From Marivita hallyeonensis (GTDB lineage: Bacteria; Pseudomonadota; Alphaproteobacteria; Rhodobacterales; Rhodobacteraceae): a stretch of 64,000 bases of DNA. The notes below the pieces were generated by a model. That model ran no database searches. It saw only the letters and a program-made list of their open reading frames with translations, and was not told where the DNA came from. Position numbers and translations under genes: made by a program. The stretch covers positions 248,001-312,000 of the forward strand of contig NZ_FQXC01000004.1 of the NCBI RefSeq assembly GCF_900129875.1. The letters run 5' to 3'. Below, piece by piece: positions 46,129-54,951 of this stretch (its first letter is position 1; each line of letters starts with the position of its first letter).

Positions 46129-47232
46129 CTAGAGCCAGAACGTCTCCCACACCTGCGCCGCCCGCACCCCGTCCGGCAACACCACATCCAGATCAGTGCC
46201 CTCGTCCCAGTGCGTCATCCGCACCATACCAATCGCAACGTTGGTGTTGAAATCGGGCGACCACGCCGCGCTTGTCACCTGGCCCACCTGCTTGTCACCC
46301 GACATCAGCGGCCAGGCCCGGTCGCACCCGGGCACGCGGTCGCCAAAGATCTCGATGGCCCGGATCTGCCGCACCGGCCCTTCACGCGCAACCCGCAAGA
46401 GCGCATCGCGCCCGACACAGCCAATCGCCGTCTGGGTGTTGCAGAACTTGCCCAACCCACATTCATGCGGCGTATTGTTGTCGGTCATGTCGTTGCCGTA
46501 GCTCAACAAACCGCCTTCGATCCGCTCGATCAGGTTGGGACAGCCGGCATGGACGTCCAGATCCGCACCTGCCTCCATCAGCGCGTTCCAGAGCGGCATG
46601 CCAAGGTCACCGCCCTCGACATAGATCTCGAACCCGCCTTGCCGCGAATACCCCGACCGCGCGACCGCCAGAGAGCGGCCCTGGAAATCCAGCATCTTGA
46701 AGCGGAAAAACCGGATATCGCGCACCGCGTCGCCAAAGACCCGCGCCATCAGCTCATCGGCTTTCGGCCCCTGCACCGCCAGTGGCGACACGTCGGGCTC
46801 GTCCACCAGCACATCCAGCCGGAACCCGTAAGCCAACCCCTTCACCCAGTAGAGCAAATCGCTGTCAGCAATCGAAATCCACCAGCGATCCTCCGCCAGT
46901 TTCACCGCCACCGGATCGTTGAGCATCCCGCCCGTCTCATCGACAATGGGTACATAGTAACACTGGCCCGGCAGCATTGAGCGCAAATCGCGCGGCGTAA
47001 GCATCTGCATGAGCCGCCCCGCATCGGGACCGCGCAATTCGACCTGCCGCTCACAGGCCACATCCCAGACCTGCACCGCCTCTTTCAGATGCCGGTAGTC
47101 CTCCTCGACCGACCGAAACATCGTCGGCAGAAGCATATGGTTGTAGACCGTGTACGCCTTGATGCCGGCAGCTTCGACACCGTCCGAGAACGGAGTGCGC
47201 CGCAACCTGCGGGATGGGGAAATCAGAGCCAT
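46129..47232 (-). CDS. dmdA: DMSP demethylase-like GcvT-family protein
   Basis: A 367-residue protein of the aminomethyltransferase fold. DmdA moves a methyl group from dimethylsulfoniopropionate to tetrahydrofolate. Seen: SRRLRRTPFSDGVEAAG, YTVYNHMLLPT, VWDVACERQVELRGPDA, QCYYVPIVDE, DVSPLAVQGPKADELM, GGFEIYVEGGDLGMPLWNAL and LLSYGNDMT, as I recall of Roseobacter DmdA. Adjacent acuI supports this. Other GcvT-like demethylases look alike, so I hold the symbol with reserve. ATG 47232 has GAGG seven bases upstream. It may be cotranscribed with dinB (gap 71). Confidence 0.75.
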   Translation of the reverse strand: MALISPSRRLRRTPFSDGVEAAGIKAYTVYNHMLLPTMFRSVEEDYRHLKEAVQVWDVACERQVELRGPDAGRLMQMLTPRDLRSMLPGQCYYVPIVDETGGMLNDPVAVKLAEDRWWISIADSDLLYWVKGLAYGFRLDVLVDEPDVSPLAVQGPKADELMARVFGDAVRDIRFFRFKMLDFQGRSLAVARSGYSRQGGFEIYVEGGDLGMPLWNALMEAGADLDVHAGCPNLIERIEGGLLSYGNDMTDNNTPHECGLGKFCNTQTAIGCVGRDALLRVAREGPVRQIRAIEIFGDRVPGCDRAWPLMSGDKQVGQVTSAAWSPDFNTNVAIGMVRMTHWDEGTDLDVVLPDGVRAAQVWETFWL

Positions 47233-47303
47233 GTGCACACCTCAAGCACGAAAAAACGGGTTGGCGGGCGGGGCGATGCGCTGTGCGCAAGCGGCGCGCG
47301 CCA

Positions 47304-47813
47304 TCACAGCCAAGGCCCCTCCTCGGGCATAAACAGAAGATCGGTGACAGGCGCCGTCGCACCCGCCGCCGTGAGCATCGCGTGGATCTGCCCCCGGTGA
47401 TGGGTTTGGTGATTGAAAAGCGCCGACACGCACAGGTCGAACGGATGTGTGAAATCGCGATCCGCCATCACCGACCGCCAGACCACATCGCCTTTGAGGT
47501 CCACCGTATCCAGCTTTTCCGCCCAAGCGATCAGCCGCGCATCCGTCTTGTACCGCTCGCCCGCCCATACAGCCGGTGTCGGCGTGAGCGAAAGGTGGTC
47601 ACCCTCGGGGGCATCGCCGATCCCAAGACGATACATCCACATCCGGTCGGCCCACAGAATGTGGTTCGCCGTCTTGAAGATCGAGCCAAAGAACGCCTTG
47701 CGCTCCTTGCGTAACTCCGCATCGCTCAACGCCTCAAAAGCGTCACGCAACTGCTTGTTCTGCCACGCATTATAGCGCGCCATCGTCACGCAATAGTCGC
47801 GCGTCACCAACAT
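47304..47813 (-). CDS. DinB-family protein
   Basis: A 169-residue four-helix protein of the DinB/YfiT type. The metal triad is visible as His52 in KTANHILWADRMW and two histidines in the segment FNHQTHHRGQIHAML. Such proteins include thiol transferases (mycothiol, bacillithiol) and proteins of unknown role. It follows the DUF1326 gene with a gap of one base, so translation is likely coupled, and precedes dmdA by 71 bases on the same strand. Confidence 0.88.
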   Translation of the reverse strand: MLVTRDYCVTMARYNAWQNKQLRDAFEALSDAELRKERKAFFGSIFKTANHILWADRMWMYRLGIGDAPEGDHLSLTPTPAVWAGERYKTDARLIAWAEKLDTVDLKGDVVWRSVMADRDFTHPFDLCVSALFNHQTHHRGQIHAMLTAAGATAPVTDLLFMPEEGPWL

Positions 47814-47814
47814 C

Positions 47815-48519
47815 TTACTTTGGTCCGCGCCAGTCGATCGGGCAGATCTCGGCCGACTTGCCGCCGAAATCCCAGATCCGACCGTAGTCGCGGACTTTCG
47901 ACTTCAATCCCTTCGCCGCGATGATGTCCGGTCCCATCCAATATTTGGAGTTGGTGATCATCACGGGGTGATCGTCATCCGCGCCATCGATCATCTCGAT
48001 CTCGCCCTGAATCTTCCGTCCGATAAAAAGCCCGCGCTTCTTGCCGTCCCGAATGATCTCGACCTTCTCGCGCTCGGCTCCCACGATGTCGCTCACCAGC
48101 ATGGTGAAAAGACCCGTCGTACCGCCGGCAGCCCCCGAAAAGATCTGCAGAATGCCGTTATAGGCCTTTCCACTGGCCCGCTCATCGACATAGGCCGCCA
48201 CCTTCCAGCCGCCTTCCGCCATGCGGCCGGGAATTTCGACCATCAGACCCACATTCAGCCCCGACAGGCTCTCGCCTTCGTAATGACCTTCGTCGATCGC
48301 AATCGCCATCCACGCATAACAGTGTCCCTCGGTCGGAGGATGCGCGCCAAGGCTGACCACACAGGGACAGAACACCGTGCAGGAGCAGTTGAGGAACAAC
48401 TCGCCCTTGATCTCCCACTCCGTCGGCGTCATGCGCCGCCGCTTTGGGTTGTCCATCCGTTGGTCGATCCGCTGGCTGACCGGCAACCGGTCCGCGTCTG
48501 GGCGTTTCTTGACCGCCAT
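47815..48519 (-). CDS. DUF1326 protein
   Basis: A 234-residue protein. The DUF1326 domain begins at residue 30 (MTPTEWEIKGELFLNCSC) and has CTVFCPCVVSLGAHPPTEGHCYAW with five cysteines (a metal-site pattern), then VGLMVEIPGRMAEGGWKVAAYVDE and KYWMGPDIIAAKGLKSK. The first 29 residues are a basic extension; the start is fixed there because GGGAGGATAAG stands right before ATG 48519. It is paired with DUF2182, as often seen, and may serve metal handling. Role unknown. Confidence 0.82.
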   Translation of the reverse strand: MAVKKRPDADRLPVSQRIDQRMDNPKRRRMTPTEWEIKGELFLNCSCTVFCPCVVSLGAHPPTEGHCYAWMAIAIDEGHYEGESLSGLNVGLMVEIPGRMAEGGWKVAAYVDERASGKAYNGILQIFSGAAGGTTGLFTMLVSDIVGAEREKVEIIRDGKKRGLFIGRKIQGEIEMIDGADDDHPVMITNSKYWMGPDIIAAKGLKSKVRDYGRIWDFGGKSAEICPIDWRGPK

Positions 48520-48520
48520 C

Positions 48521-49309
48521 TTATCCTCCCATCAACACGGGCCAGCCCATCACCGCGAGACCCGCAATGATCAGGGCAAAGCCCATTGGTTTTGTCACCA
48601 CATGCCCGATCTGGGGCAATTTCTCGATCACCATGAAAAGCGTCGCCAGCCCCATCCAGGCCAGGTTCATCACGCCGCCGACAAAGCCCAGCACCATGAA
48701 GCCCCAACAACAGCCGACGCAGAACACGCCAAGGCCAAGCCCCATGCGCAGGCCGCCGCCAAAGCCGGTTTTCCAACGTGTGAGAAAGTACGACATCGGG
48801 CTGTGGCAGACGCCGTGGCACACTTCCTTGGCGCGGCTGAACTGGAACGCACCCACGACGATGAGCAATCCGCCTTGCAGCCAAGGGCTGCGCGCGATGC
48901 CCAGCATGTCGATCACGCCGCCGAAAAGCAAAACAAGTTGCACACCGGTGATCAGAACGGCAAAGCCGACCCAGACCACGAAATAGCCGAGCAGAACGCC
49001 AAACCATCCGGCCCGCGTTCCGTTCGCGCTGATCATGAGGTCTTCATAGGCGCGCAGCGTAGGCACCATCGTTGGAAGCATCATCGCGGCCATCATCACC
49101 GCCCACATCGCGAAAAGCGGGCCGAACTCCGCCATCGGCATGCGCATATCCATACGCGGATCCATGCCCTGCATGGCCTGCCCCATTGGTCCGGGACGCC
49201 CGAAAAGATCGAGGTCCATACCGATGGCCATCATGTAAAGGAACACCCACGCCCCAAGGATCGACGCAAAGAACGCCAACCACCCCACGGTGCGCAACGT
49301 GCCTTGCAT
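48521..49309 (-). CDS. DUF2182 integral membrane protein
   Basis: A 262-residue membrane protein with six to seven helices and the motif MWAVMMAAMMLPTMVPTLRAYE, typical of DUF2182 (predicted metal-binding). Later CVGCCWGFMVLGFVGGVMNLAWMGLATLFMVIEKL shows a second motif with clustered cysteines. Methionine-rich faces suggest metal contact. It is the first gene of a minus-strand run: DUF2182, DUF1326, DinB, perhaps to dmdA and acuI. GGGAGG stands before ATG 49309. The GntR gene is divergent 61 bases away with a palindrome in between. Confidence 0.85.
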   Translation of the reverse strand: MQGTLRTVGWLAFFASILGAWVFLYMMAIGMDLDLFGRPGPMGQAMQGMDPRMDMRMPMAEFGPLFAMWAVMMAAMMLPTMVPTLRAYEDLMISANGTRAGWFGVLLGYFVVWVGFAVLITGVQLVLLFGGVIDMLGIARSPWLQGGLLIVVGAFQFSRAKEVCHGVCHSPMSYFLTRWKTGFGGGLRMGLGLGVFCVGCCWGFMVLGFVGGVMNLAWMGLATLFMVIEKLPQIGHVVTKPMGFALIIAGLAVMGWPVLMGG

Positions 49310-49344
49310 GTGGTCGCCTCCCCAGACTCAGCTTGACCGCATGA

Positions 49345-49370
49345 TTGTCAGACAATTAAATGTCTGACAA
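49345..49370. promoter_or_regulatory. Palindromic operator at the gntR start
   Basis: Perfect inverted repeat TTGTCAGACA (49345-49354), spacer ATTAAA, TGTCTGACAA (49361-49370), ending one base before the gntR ATG. The left half TTGTCAGACAA fits the FadR-type GntR consensus TNGTNNNACNA. It stands in the 61-base gap between gntR and the divergent DUF2182 gene, so it may control both. No ribosome-binding site fits between it and the ATG. Confidence 0.75.
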
Positions 49371-50093
49371 ATGAAAACTGCAAAACAAACCTCCAGCCTC
49401 TCGGTCCAGATCGCCGATGCCATTCGCGCGGCCATCGTCGACGGGCGGCTCTTGGTCGGCGACCGCCTGCCATCCGAGGCCGAACTGGCCGATCAGCACG
49501 GCGTCTCGCGCGCCACGGTGCGCGAGGCCCTCAAGCGACTTGCGGCGCAATCGCTCATCCGAACCGAACGCGGTGCCTTCGGCGGGGCGTTCGTCAATCA
49601 TCTGTCATATGAAGAGGCCCGCGCGCAGCAGGTCACGACCTCCACGCTGCTGCTCGGCATGAACGCGGTCAGCTTCCAGGTCGCCTGTGAGGCCCGTTAT
49701 GCGCTGGAGCGAAGCTGCACCGCGCTCGCCGCCGCCCGCCGCAGCGACGCGACCCTCACGACCATGCGGACCGAGATCGCGCGCCAATCCGATCCTGACC
49801 TCACCGACGAAGCGTTCTGCGCCTCGGACGTCGCGTTTCACCGCGCGCTCGTCGACAGCGCCGGCAACGAGGTGCTCAGTTATCATCTCGCCGGAAGTGT
49901 CGAGGCCATGCAGCCTCTGATGAACATGATCACCTTCACCCAGCGCAGCCGCGCCGAGATCGTGACGCTGCACACCAAGATCGCCGATAGCTTGGACGCC
50001 CGCGACGCCGCTGCAATCGACGCTGCACTGACCGCGCTCGAAGGCTACACGATCACCTTGGGTAAATCGGTGCTGGAACAGCGCGCACGCTAG
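49371..50093 (+). CDS. FadR/GntR-family regulator (FCD domain)
   Basis: A 240-residue regulator. The winged helix is IADAIRAAIVDGRLLVGDRLPSEAELADQHGVSRATVREALKRLAAQSLIRTERGAFGGAFV. The FCD ligand domain follows (EARYALERSC, DVAFHRALVDSAGNEVL, LHTKIADSL) with Asp and His residues for a metal. It begins directly after a palindrome, with no room for a Shine-Dalgarno site, so the message may be leaderless. It probably represses itself and the divergent DUF2182 unit. Its stop overlaps the convergent ccdA stop by four bases. The ligand is unknown. Confidence 0.9.
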   Translation: MKTAKQTSSLSVQIADAIRAAIVDGRLLVGDRLPSEAELADQHGVSRATVREALKRLAAQSLIRTERGAFGGAFVNHLSYEEARAQQVTTSTLLLGMNAVSFQVACEARYALERSCTALAAARRSDATLTTMRTEIARQSDPDLTDEAFCASDVAFHRALVDSAGNEVLSYHLAGSVEAMQPLMNMITFTQRSRAEIVTLHTKIADSLDARDAAAIDAALTALEGYTITLGKSVLEQRAR

Positions 50094-50842
50094 CCGAGCA
50101 ACGCAAGGCCTGGGAAGGTTTCCAGAAGCCAGAACGCGAAAGACGTGAACGCGCCCGTCACCAGCGCCAAGCCGACGACGACCAGAAGCGCACCCATCGC
50201 AATCTCGATCTTGCGCATGTGCTTCTTGATCCGGTTCATCAGCCCCATCGCCCGCGTCATGAACATCGCGGCCAGAAGGAACGGAATCCCCAAGCCCGCC
50301 GCGTAGACACCCAGCAAAACGGTGCCCCGCGCCACTGACGCCTCAGACGCCGCCAGAGACAGGATCGCCCCAAGTTGAGGGCCGATACAGGGCGTCCAGC
50401 CAAAGGCGAACGCAAAACCAAGGATGTAAGCCCCAAAGGCCGACCCGCCGTGATCGCCTGCCTCAAGCCGCCGCTCCTGATCCAGAAACGGGATACGGAA
50501 CACCCCCAGGAAATGCAGCCCAAACAGGATCACCACCACGCCAGAGGCCTGCGCCAGTTGGGTCTGGTATTCGAGGAAGAACGCCCCAAACGCCGAAGCC
50601 GTAAAGCCCAGCAGGATAAAGATCGTCGATAGCCCCAGCACGAAAAACAGCGCCGCCGTCACAGCGCGCCTGCGCCCGTGCCCGCCTTCTTCCATCTCCT
50701 GAACGCTTACACCGGACATGTAAGCCAGGTAAGGCGGCACGATGGGCAGGACACATGGGCTCAGAAACGACAACGCCCCGGCCAGAAGCGCAATGCTCAT
50801 GGCCGGAAACAGGGCGGCGTCGATGATCTGAAATTCCAACAT
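50090..50842 (-). CDS. ccdA: CcdA-type thiol-disulphide membrane transporter
   Basis: A 250-residue protein with six membrane helices that moves electrons from thioredoxin to periplasmic partners in cytochrome c maturation. The redox cysteines are in SFLSPCVLPIVPPYL (helix 1) and FAFGWTPCIGPQLGAIL (helix 4). The charged loop QEMEEGGHGRRRA lies between. ccmE is also in the window but far off (6.3 kb). Start ATG 50842. It overlaps the convergent gntR gene by four bases. Confidence 0.92.
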   Translation of the reverse strand: MLEFQIIDAALFPAMSIALLAGALSFLSPCVLPIVPPYLAYMSGVSVQEMEEGGHGRRRAVTAALFFVLGLSTIFILLGFTASAFGAFFLEYQTQLAQASGVVVILFGLHFLGVFRIPFLDQERRLEAGDHGGSAFGAYILGFAFAFGWTPCIGPQLGAILSLAASEASVARGTVLLGVYAAGLGIPFLLAAMFMTRAMGLMNRIKKHMRKIEIAMGALLVVVGLALVTGAFTSFAFWLLETFPGLALLG

Positions 50843-50951
50843 CAGATGTCACATATGCGAAGCGCGCCTGCCTGTCACGCGACGCACAGTCACATAATCG
50901 TGGCGCGGGTTCCGCATGGACACCCTCAGGGCCACGACATACATCACCCCC

Positions 50952-51173
50952 ATGATGGAAGAACTCGACGCCACGGGACTGCTGTGCCCCCTGCCCGTAC
51001 TGAAGGCCCGCAAGCGATTGCTGAGCCTGCCTTCCGGCGCAGCGCTGGTCATCCGCACGGACGACCCTGCGGCCATTGTTGACGTCCCACACTTTTGCAA
51101 CGAGGCCGGGCACGCACTTGAGAACAGTCAGGAAGACGGCGACGCCATGATCTGGACGATCCGAAAAGCCTGA
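50952..51173 (+). CDS. TusA-family sulfurtransferase
   Basis: A 73-residue protein of the SirA/TusA fold: EELDATGLLCPLPVLKARKRL has the CPxP motif with the persulphide-bearing cysteine, and the fold closes VIRTDDPAAIVDVPHFCNEAGH. TusA proteins pass sulphur in thiouridine, molybdenum-cofactor or dissimilatory sulphur pathways. Two ATG codons (50952, 50955) are possible and neither has a clear ribosome site; an upstream ATG 50916 would add 12 unconserved residues. Divergent from ccdA by about 110 bases. Confidence 0.87.
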   Translation: MMEELDATGLLCPLPVLKARKRLLSLPSGAALVIRTDDPAAIVDVPHFCNEAGHALENSQEDGDAMIWTIRKA

Positions 51174-51185
51174 TCGCGACCGCGG

Positions 51186-51575
51186 TTAAAGTTTCAGCAC
51201 GCGTTTGACAGACCCTTCTGCACTGAACGACCAGTCCAGCGGGCTGTTCTCCAAAAGAAACATGATCGAGTTGCCCGACGGAAACCCGATCTTATCCAGC
51301 CGCAACCGAACATCTGCATAGAGCGCTTCCTTCTGGGCCTCCGTGCGCCCGGACAGCAGCGCGATCTCGATGACAATCGTCGCCGCCGGATCGCGCACCC
51401 CCAAAAAGGTCGGGTGAAAGATCATGTCTTGCGGCGCGTATCTGCACACGAGGCAAAAGAAATCTTCCGGGTTCACCGCGCAGGTTTCCACCAACGCGTC
51501 GTGAAGCTCCTGATTGATCTTCTGGCAGGTTCCGGGATCAAGGTCTTGCGGCACGTGAAGCTTGTTGAACGGCAT
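51186..51575 (-). CDS. Tautomerase-family protein
   Basis: A 129-residue protein. The chosen start gives MPFNKLHVPQDL with Pro2, the catalytic base of the 4-oxalocrotonate tautomerase superfamily after methionine removal; AAGGA precedes this ATG. The pattern HDALVETCAVNPEDFFCLVCRY and VIEIALLSGRTEAQKEALY fits the long two-unit tautomerases. An upstream ATG at 51638 would bury the proline and lies in the rne terminator. Substrate unknown. Confidence 0.83.
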   Translation of the reverse strand: MPFNKLHVPQDLDPGTCQKINQELHDALVETCAVNPEDFFCLVCRYAPQDMIFHPTFLGVRDPAATIVIEIALLSGRTEAQKEALYADVRLRLDKIGFPSGNSIMFLLENSPLDWSFSAEGSVKRVLKL

Positions 51576-51611
51576 GATCATCCTTTCCGGTTCTTTGTTG
51601 ACAGACGCCCC

Positions 51612-51647
51612 AAAAGAAAAAGGCTTCGTGTCCATCACGAAGCCTTT
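51612..51647 (-). terminator. Rho-independent terminator of rne
   Basis: A perfect 12-bp stem (AAAGGCTTCGTG 51619-51630 with CACGAAGCCTTT 51636-51647, loop of five) lies 20 bases past the rne stop on the minus strand. On that strand it is followed by TTCTTTT (51618-51612). Strong and well placed. Confidence 0.88.
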
Positions 51648-51668
51648 CTTGCACGATGTCTTGGTCGC

Positions 51669-54506
51669 TTAGCGGCCCAGAGACCACCAACCTTTGCGCT
51701 TTTTCTTCGGTGCCTCGTCCTGTGCGGGCTCTGCCTCCGCTGCCGTTGGTTCCGGCTCGGGCTTGGCCTCTGGCTCCGGCTCCGGCGCAGGTGCGGGTTC
51801 GGACTGCGTGACATCTGCCACCGCCACAGCCTCTGTCGCGGCCACGGCCGGTTCCGGATCAACCGGTGCCTTCTTCGCGCGCGATTTGCGAACGGGCTTC
51901 TTGGCCTCTTTCGGGGCCTCCGCATCGACAGTCTCGACCGTTTCCTTCTCAGGCTCCGCCTTTTTCCGAGTGCGCCGCGGCTTCTTCTTCGGCGCTTCGT
52001 CTTCGGCTGGGGCCGCTTCGGCCTCGCTGGCGGGTGCCTCCTCAACGGGTGCTTCGGCAGCCTTCTTGGCAGGAGCCTTCCGGGTCCGCCGTTTCTTTGG
52101 CGCAGGTGCCTCTTCTGCGGCTTCCGCAGGCAATTCCTCGGTTTGAGCAGCGTCCACAGGCGCTTCCTCGGCCTGAGCGGCCTCCGCCGGAGCATCAGCC
52201 TCTGCCGGAACGTCGTCTTTCTTGCGGGACCGACGCGTGCGCTTCGGCTTCGCCGTGGCATCTTCTGCTTTCGCTTCCGCCTCGGCTGTCACTTCGACCT
52301 CAGGAGCTTCTGCAGTGACCTCGGCCTCGGCCGGTGTTTCGCCGTCTGACGGTTCCTCGTCTGACGACTCCGCCCCGTTCTCACCGTCCTCCTGACGGTC
52401 GCGATTGCGGTTGCGGCCTCGGCCGCCTCTGCGTGACCGGCGACGGCGCTTCTTGGGCTTTTGATCTTCGTCTTCGGACCCATTCACGGTCTCTTCGATC
52501 TGATCCTCATCCTCGGACGCGGCGTCCTCGTCCACCTGATCCATCAGGGACGTATCAACGGACACCACGGGTGCCGTCGCTTCCGGCACAGTCCGGGTCG
52601 CCGTCTTGAACTTCTCCATAGAGAAATCCGGGCTGACCATGTGCACATCACCTTCGATACGCACCGACAGCCCATAGCGCGCCTCGATCTGGGCCACGTG
52701 CTCCCGCTTCTGGTTCATCAGGAAGTTGGCGATGGACACCGGACATCTGACCAGCACCTCGCGCGAGCGGCGGCGCACGCCTTCTTCCTCGATCTGGCGC
52801 AGCACCTGCAGCGCCATGTTGTCGTCGGACCGGATCAGACCGGTGCCGTGACAGGACGGGCAAGGCTGCGTCGTCGCCTCGATCATGCCGGGCCGCAGAC
52901 GCTGGCGGCTCATCTCCATCAGGCCAAAACCGGAAATCCGGCCCACCTGGATACGCGCACGGTCGTTCTTGAGCTTGTCCTTGATGCGCTTTTCGACGGC
53001 GTTGTTGTTCTTGCGCTCGTCCATGTCGATGAAGTCGATGACAATGAGACCGGCAAGGTCGCGCAAGCGCAACTGCCGCGCCACTTCTTCCGCCGCTTCG
53101 AGGTTGGTCTTCAACGCGGTCTCTTCAATCGAGCCTTCCTTGGTCGCCCGACCAGAGTTCACGTCGATGGCCACCAATGCCTCGGTCACGCCGATCACAA
53201 TGTATCCGCCGGACTTGAGCTGCACTGTCGGGTTGAACATGCCCGACAGATACGATTCCACCTGATGGCGCGCAAAAAGCGGCATCGGGTCGATGTAATG
53301 CTTCACGTTCTTTGCGTGGGACGGCATGATCATCTTCATGAAGTCCTTGGCGATGCGGTAACCGCGTTCGCCCTCGACCAGAACTTCGTCGATATCGCGA
53401 TTGTAGAGATCTCGGATCGACCGTTTGATCAGGTCGCCTTCCTCGTAGATCTTCGCAGGCGCAATCGACTTGAGCGTCAACTCGCGGATCTGTTCCCAAA
53501 GCCGCTGCAAATACTCGTAATCGCGCTTGATCTCAGTCTTCGTGCGTTTCGCGCCAGCCGTCCGGATGATCAGCCCCGCGCCCTGCGGCACGTCGATGGA
53601 ATTGGCGATTTCCTTGAGCTTCTTGCGGTCGGGCGCATTGGTGATCTTGCGGCTGATCCCGCCGCCCCGCGCCGTATTCGGCATCAGAACGCAGTAGCGC
53701 CCGGCGAGGCTCAGATAGGTGGTCAGTGCAGCGCCCTTGTTGCCGCGCTCTTCCTTGACGACCTGCACCAGAAGGATCTGGCGCACCTTGATCACTTCCT
53801 GGATCTTGTAGCGCTTGGGGCGGGGTTTGCGCTTGGGACGAATGTCTTCCTGTGTGTCGTCATCAGCAACCGACTCGATGTTTTCATCGCGGTCCGCCGG
53901 CTGCGCCTTGGGATCGTAATCATCCTCATCGTCGCTGTCTGTGCCGTCCTTTGCCGAGACGTCCTGGTCGGCATCATCATCGGGCTCTTCCACCGGGGTC
54001 TCTGCGACGGTCTCCATCGGGGACAGACCTTCCTGGTCGTCGTCCTCTTCGCTCAGATCGATGGTTTCCATCCCGGAGATGTCATCCGAGATATCCTTCG
54101 TAGCGACGGCATCGCCGTTTTCGGCTTCCGCCGCCTTGGCCCGTCCCCGCCCGCGACCGCGGCCCCGGCGGGACTTCGGCTTTTCGTCCTCGTCATCACG
54201 CTTGGCCATCGATTCCGCATAGGCGCGCTCTTCCTCGAGCAGCGCCTCGCGATCCGCCACGGGGATCTGATAGTAATCCGGATGGATTTCCGAAAACGCC
54301 AGGAACCCGTGGCGATTGCCGCCGTAGTCGACAAAGGCCGCCTGAAGCGACGGCTCGACCCGGGTTACTTTTGCGAGATAGATGTTGCCAGCAAGCTGGC
54401 GTTTGTTTTCGGATTCAAAATCGAATTCCTCGACCTTGTTTCCATCGACCACCACAACGCGGGTTTCCTCCGCGTGGGTGGCATCGATAAGCATTTTCTT
54501 GGGCAT
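51669..54506 (-). CDS. rne: Ribonuclease E
   Basis: A 945-residue endoribonuclease, the core of the RNA degradosome. It starts MPKKMLIDATHAEETRVVVVDGNKVEEFDFES and GNIYLAKVTRVEPSLQAAFVDYGGNRHGFL (S1 domain). A long acidic and basic insert (residues about 100-240) splits S1, as known in alphaproteobacteria. The catalytic aspartates lie in VAIDVNSGRAT and IDFIDMDERKN; the zinc link is PCPSCHGTG. The C-terminal third (from about 640) is disordered, rich in Ala/Glu with many KKRRTRK-type basic blocks for RNA and partner binding. ATG 54506 was preferred to one five codons upstream because MPKKMLIDATHAEE is the conserved start. Confidence 0.96.
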   Translation of the reverse strand: MPKKMLIDATHAEETRVVVVDGNKVEEFDFESENKRQLAGNIYLAKVTRVEPSLQAAFVDYGGNRHGFLAFSEIHPDYYQIPVADREALLEEERAYAESMAKRDDEDEKPKSRRGRGRGRGRAKAAEAENGDAVATKDISDDISGMETIDLSEEDDDQEGLSPMETVAETPVEEPDDDADQDVSAKDGTDSDDEDDYDPKAQPADRDENIESVADDDTQEDIRPKRKPRPKRYKIQEVIKVRQILLVQVVKEERGNKGAALTTYLSLAGRYCVLMPNTARGGGISRKITNAPDRKKLKEIANSIDVPQGAGLIIRTAGAKRTKTEIKRDYEYLQRLWEQIRELTLKSIAPAKIYEEGDLIKRSIRDLYNRDIDEVLVEGERGYRIAKDFMKMIMPSHAKNVKHYIDPMPLFARHQVESYLSGMFNPTVQLKSGGYIVIGVTEALVAIDVNSGRATKEGSIEETALKTNLEAAEEVARQLRLRDLAGLIVIDFIDMDERKNNNAVEKRIKDKLKNDRARIQVGRISGFGLMEMSRQRLRPGMIEATTQPCPSCHGTGLIRSDDNMALQVLRQIEEEGVRRRSREVLVRCPVSIANFLMNQKREHVAQIEARYGLSVRIEGDVHMVSPDFSMEKFKTATRTVPEATAPVVSVDTSLMDQVDEDAASEDEDQIEETVNGSEDEDQKPKKRRRRSRRGGRGRNRNRDRQEDGENGAESSDEEPSDGETPAEAEVTAEAPEVEVTAEAEAKAEDATAKPKRTRRSRKKDDVPAEADAPAEAAQAEEAPVDAAQTEELPAEAAEEAPAPKKRRTRKAPAKKAAEAPVEEAPASEAEAAPAEDEAPKKKPRRTRKKAEPEKETVETVDAEAPKEAKKPVRKSRAKKAPVDPEPAVAATEAVAVADVTQSEPAPAPEPEPEAKPEPEPTAAEAEPAQDEAPKKKRKGWWSLGR

Positions 54507-54951
54507 AAATTCCGTGCGCACAACCGCCGCCGTCCTCCCTCTGAAGAAGGAGACCGGGATCGGGTGTGTCTTGTCATGGCGATTGAATGCGCAAATGCTG
54601 CGCGGGGCAAATCACCCCGGCGGTCAAGCCATACGTCTTGCGCGCGTTTCATCGCGTTTCTTCTCCGACGCATGCCGAACCCGGCTGCGTCCGTTACGAA
54701 CCTGACGTTTCTCAAAACCCCAGGCATGTTCTAAAGCCTTACGGCCAACTCTGCGTGATGCGGCATCCGAACGATCTTGCCGACGCGCGCACCAGCGAAA
54801 CTCTTTGGCCCGGAAACCGCGACGCGGACTGGGCTGACACGCACAATAGTGCGAGGGGCGCGATCAATACAATGGGCAATCGCATCTTTTCTGATACCGG
54901 GAGCTGCAGTACCACACGCGGACAGCGAGCAGATCAGCAAGGACAAAAGAC
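54507..54951. other. Divergent gap: rne leader and ybaK promoter region
   Basis: About 445 bases with no convincing gene; reading frames on both strands lack family likeness. The rne message in other bacteria has a long structured leader used for autoregulation, and this gap could house one on the minus strand. I saw no clear promoter or known RNA family. ACAAAAGAC just before the ybaK ATG gives only a weak ribosome site. Confidence 0.4.

Noticed and set aside
52461-54734. Long plus-strand frame (757 codons) over rne
   Set aside because: Opposite-strand shadow of rne; composition follows the complement of RNase E codons.
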